This document shows, piece after piece, positions 63,016 through 64,000 of a stretch of 64,000 bases of DNA. This DNA is from Clostridium sp. E02 (GTDB taxonomy: Bacteria; Bacillota; Clostridia; Lachnospirales; Lachnospiraceae). The stretch covers positions 62,001-126,000 of the forward strand of contig NZ_RJLQ01000013.1 of the NCBI RefSeq assembly GCF_003833015.1, written 5' to 3'. Each line of letters opens with the position of its first letter. The first letter of the stretch is position 1. The notes below the pieces were generated by a model, which was given only the letters and a program-made list of their open reading frames with translations, was not told the DNA's origin and ran no database searches. The position numbers and the translations under genes are program-made.

Positions 63016-64000
63016 TCATTTTTTGAGAAATCTAAAATGCTCATTAATTTTCTTCTCATATCCATTCTCCGTTGGACGATAAAACCTAGTCCCTTCCAAT
63101 CCATCGGGAAGGTATTGCTGTTCCACATAATGATTGGGGTAATCATGGGCATATAAATAGCCCTGACCATGCCCTAGTTTTGAAGCACCTTTATAATGAG
63201 CGTCTCTTAAATGAACCGGAACTGGCATTGTTGTCTGATTCTGCACTGCGGACAACGCTTCAAGCACAGCATTATAAGAAGCATTGCTCTTCGGGGCTGA
63301 GGCTACGTAAGTGACCGCCTGTGATAAGATGATCTTCGCTTCCGGCAGACCGATCCGTTCCGCTGCCTGGGCTGCTGCCACTGCTACGACAAGTGCTTGA
63401 GGATCTGCATTCCCCACATCTTCAGATGCACAAATCATAATTCTTCTTGCAATAAATTTAATGTCTTCTCCTGCATATAGCATTCGTGCCAAGTAATAAA
63501 CAGCTGCATCCGGATCAGAACCTCTCATACTTTTAATAAATGCAGATATGGTATCATAATGATTGTCACCTGATTTATCATAACGTATGGCTCTCTTCTG
63601 AATGCATTCTTGTGCTACTTCCATATCAATGTGTATCTGGCCATCCTCTGGATCCCGTTCCGTAGTTAGAATCCCAAGTTCCACAGCATTGAGAGCCGCT
63701 CTTGCATCCCCGTTGGCCGCATCTGCCAAAAATGCTTCTGCCTCTGGATCTATGATTGCATTATAGGATCCCATTCCTTTGTCACGATCATATACTGCCC
63801 GATGCACCAATTGACTAATATCCTCTTTTTCCAACGACTTTAATTCAAATACTCTGGATCTGGAAAGTAAGGCTCCATTGACTTCAAAATACGGATTTTC
63901 TGTGGTCGCACCAATAAGAATCAGGGTACCATCTTCTACAAATGGAAGCAAATAGTCTTGCTGTCCTTTATTAAACCGATGTATTTCGTCTACAAATAAT
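63016..64000 (-). CDS. rarA: Replication-associated recombination protein RarA, 5' end cut by window
   Basis: AAA+ ATPase of the RarA/MgsA/WRNIP1 family acting at stalled replication forks. The frame is open to the window edge, so the N-terminus with Walker A is missing; about 327 residues are visible. Walker B is in 'LFVDEIHRFNKGQQDYLL', sensor 1 in 'LILIGATTENPYFEV', and the arginine-finger and tetramer regions follow ('LLSRSRVFELKSL', 'ANGDARAALNAVE', 'GSDPDAAVYYLARMLYAGED'). The end 'RFYRPTENGYEKKINEHFRF' is typical. Confidence 0.95.
   Translation of the reverse strand, partial: LFVDEIHRFNKGQQDYLLPFVEDGTLILIGATTENPYFEVNGALLSRSRVFELKSLEKEDISQLVHRAVYDRDKGMGSYNAIIDPEAEAFLADAANGDARAALNAVELGILTTERDPEDGQIHIDMEVAQECIQKRAIRYDKSGDNHYDTISAFIKSMRGSDPDAAVYYLARMLYAGEDIKFIARRIMICASEDVGNADPQALVVAVAAAQAAERIGLPEAKIILSQAVTYVASAPKSNASYNAVLEALSAVQNQTTMPVPVHLRDAHYKGASKLGHGQGYLYAHDYPNHYVEQQYLPDGLEGTRFYRPTENGYEKKINEHFRFLKK

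Overview
The window looks like chromosomal DNA from a low-GC, Gram-positive anaerobe of the class Clostridia, most likely family Lachnospiraceae. This is inferred from gene content and order: a type III glutamine synthetase, a DUF4250 small protein, a CmpB-type membrane protein, YesL, an ECF transporter, the rarA / rho / rpmE / DUF1385 / prmC / prfA run, strong GGAGG ribosome binding sites and occasional TTG/GTG starts. The genus cannot be settled from the sequence alone. No rRNA, tRNA, CRISPR array, prophage or intact insertion sequence was seen.

Layout. 1-10.5 kb: 3' end of an ammonium transporter, a small alarmone synthetase, YesL, an unknown membrane-anchored protein, a cyclophilin/GNAT pair, a DUF255 thioredoxin-fold protein, an AGCS amino-acid symporter, a zinc-dependent phospholipase-C-like protein and a lipoprotein. 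10.6-17.2 kb: a BCCT osmolyte transporter, then a leftward surface-glycan operon (GT2, rfbF, rfbG, rfbH, licD) for a CDP-linked deoxy sugar. 17.3-25.1 kb: M42 peptidase, glutamine synthetase III, class II aldolase, threonine synthase, sfsA, endonuclease IV. 25-31.3 kb: one tight operon of a VanR/VanS-like two-component system, a large unknown membrane protein and an ABC exporter, ending in nfo. 31.4-40.9 kb: ppx-ppk, a DUF815 ATPase, pheA, plsC, a CmpB-like protein, cardiolipin synthase and a 59-residue DUF4250 gene. 41-48.7 kb: L-asparaginase, a complete ECF transporter (S, T, A1, A2), clpB and a small secreted cell-wall-binding-repeat protein. 48.7-53.4 kb: MATE exporter, Gfo/Idh/MocA oxidoreductase, and a LysR regulator divergent from an L-cysteine desulfidase. 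53.5-57.5 kb: a sugar-acid locus (fructuronate-reductase type enzyme, zinc alcohol dehydrogenase, FCD-type GntR regulator) with strong palindromic operators. 57.5-64 kb: a 28-codon hydrophobic peptide gene with a convergent RNA, then the translation-termination cluster prfA, prmC, DUF1385, rpmE, rho, and the partial rarA.

How the genes fit together. Amt plus glutamine synthetase III cover ammonium uptake and assimilation, though they are not adjacent. Ppx and Ppk are translationally coupled. PrmC methylates the release factor encoded immediately downstream. The sugar-acid locus probably interconverts a hexonate and D-mannonate or a similar acid through a keto-uronate. Its promoter region holds an internally deleted remnant of a TRAP transporter permease, which suggests that the locus once carried its own importer.

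Most interesting items: a candidate type I toxin-antitoxin locus at about 57.5-57.8 kb, framed by an inverted near-repeat; the TRAP remnant at 55.3-55.5 kb; the paired GntR operators at 55.6 and 56.7 kb; the two-component/ABC operon with an 822-residue unknown protein; and rightward-facing hairpins in a stretch with no rightward gene (4.9-5.0 kb). All functions are assigned by reading motifs; no database search was run.
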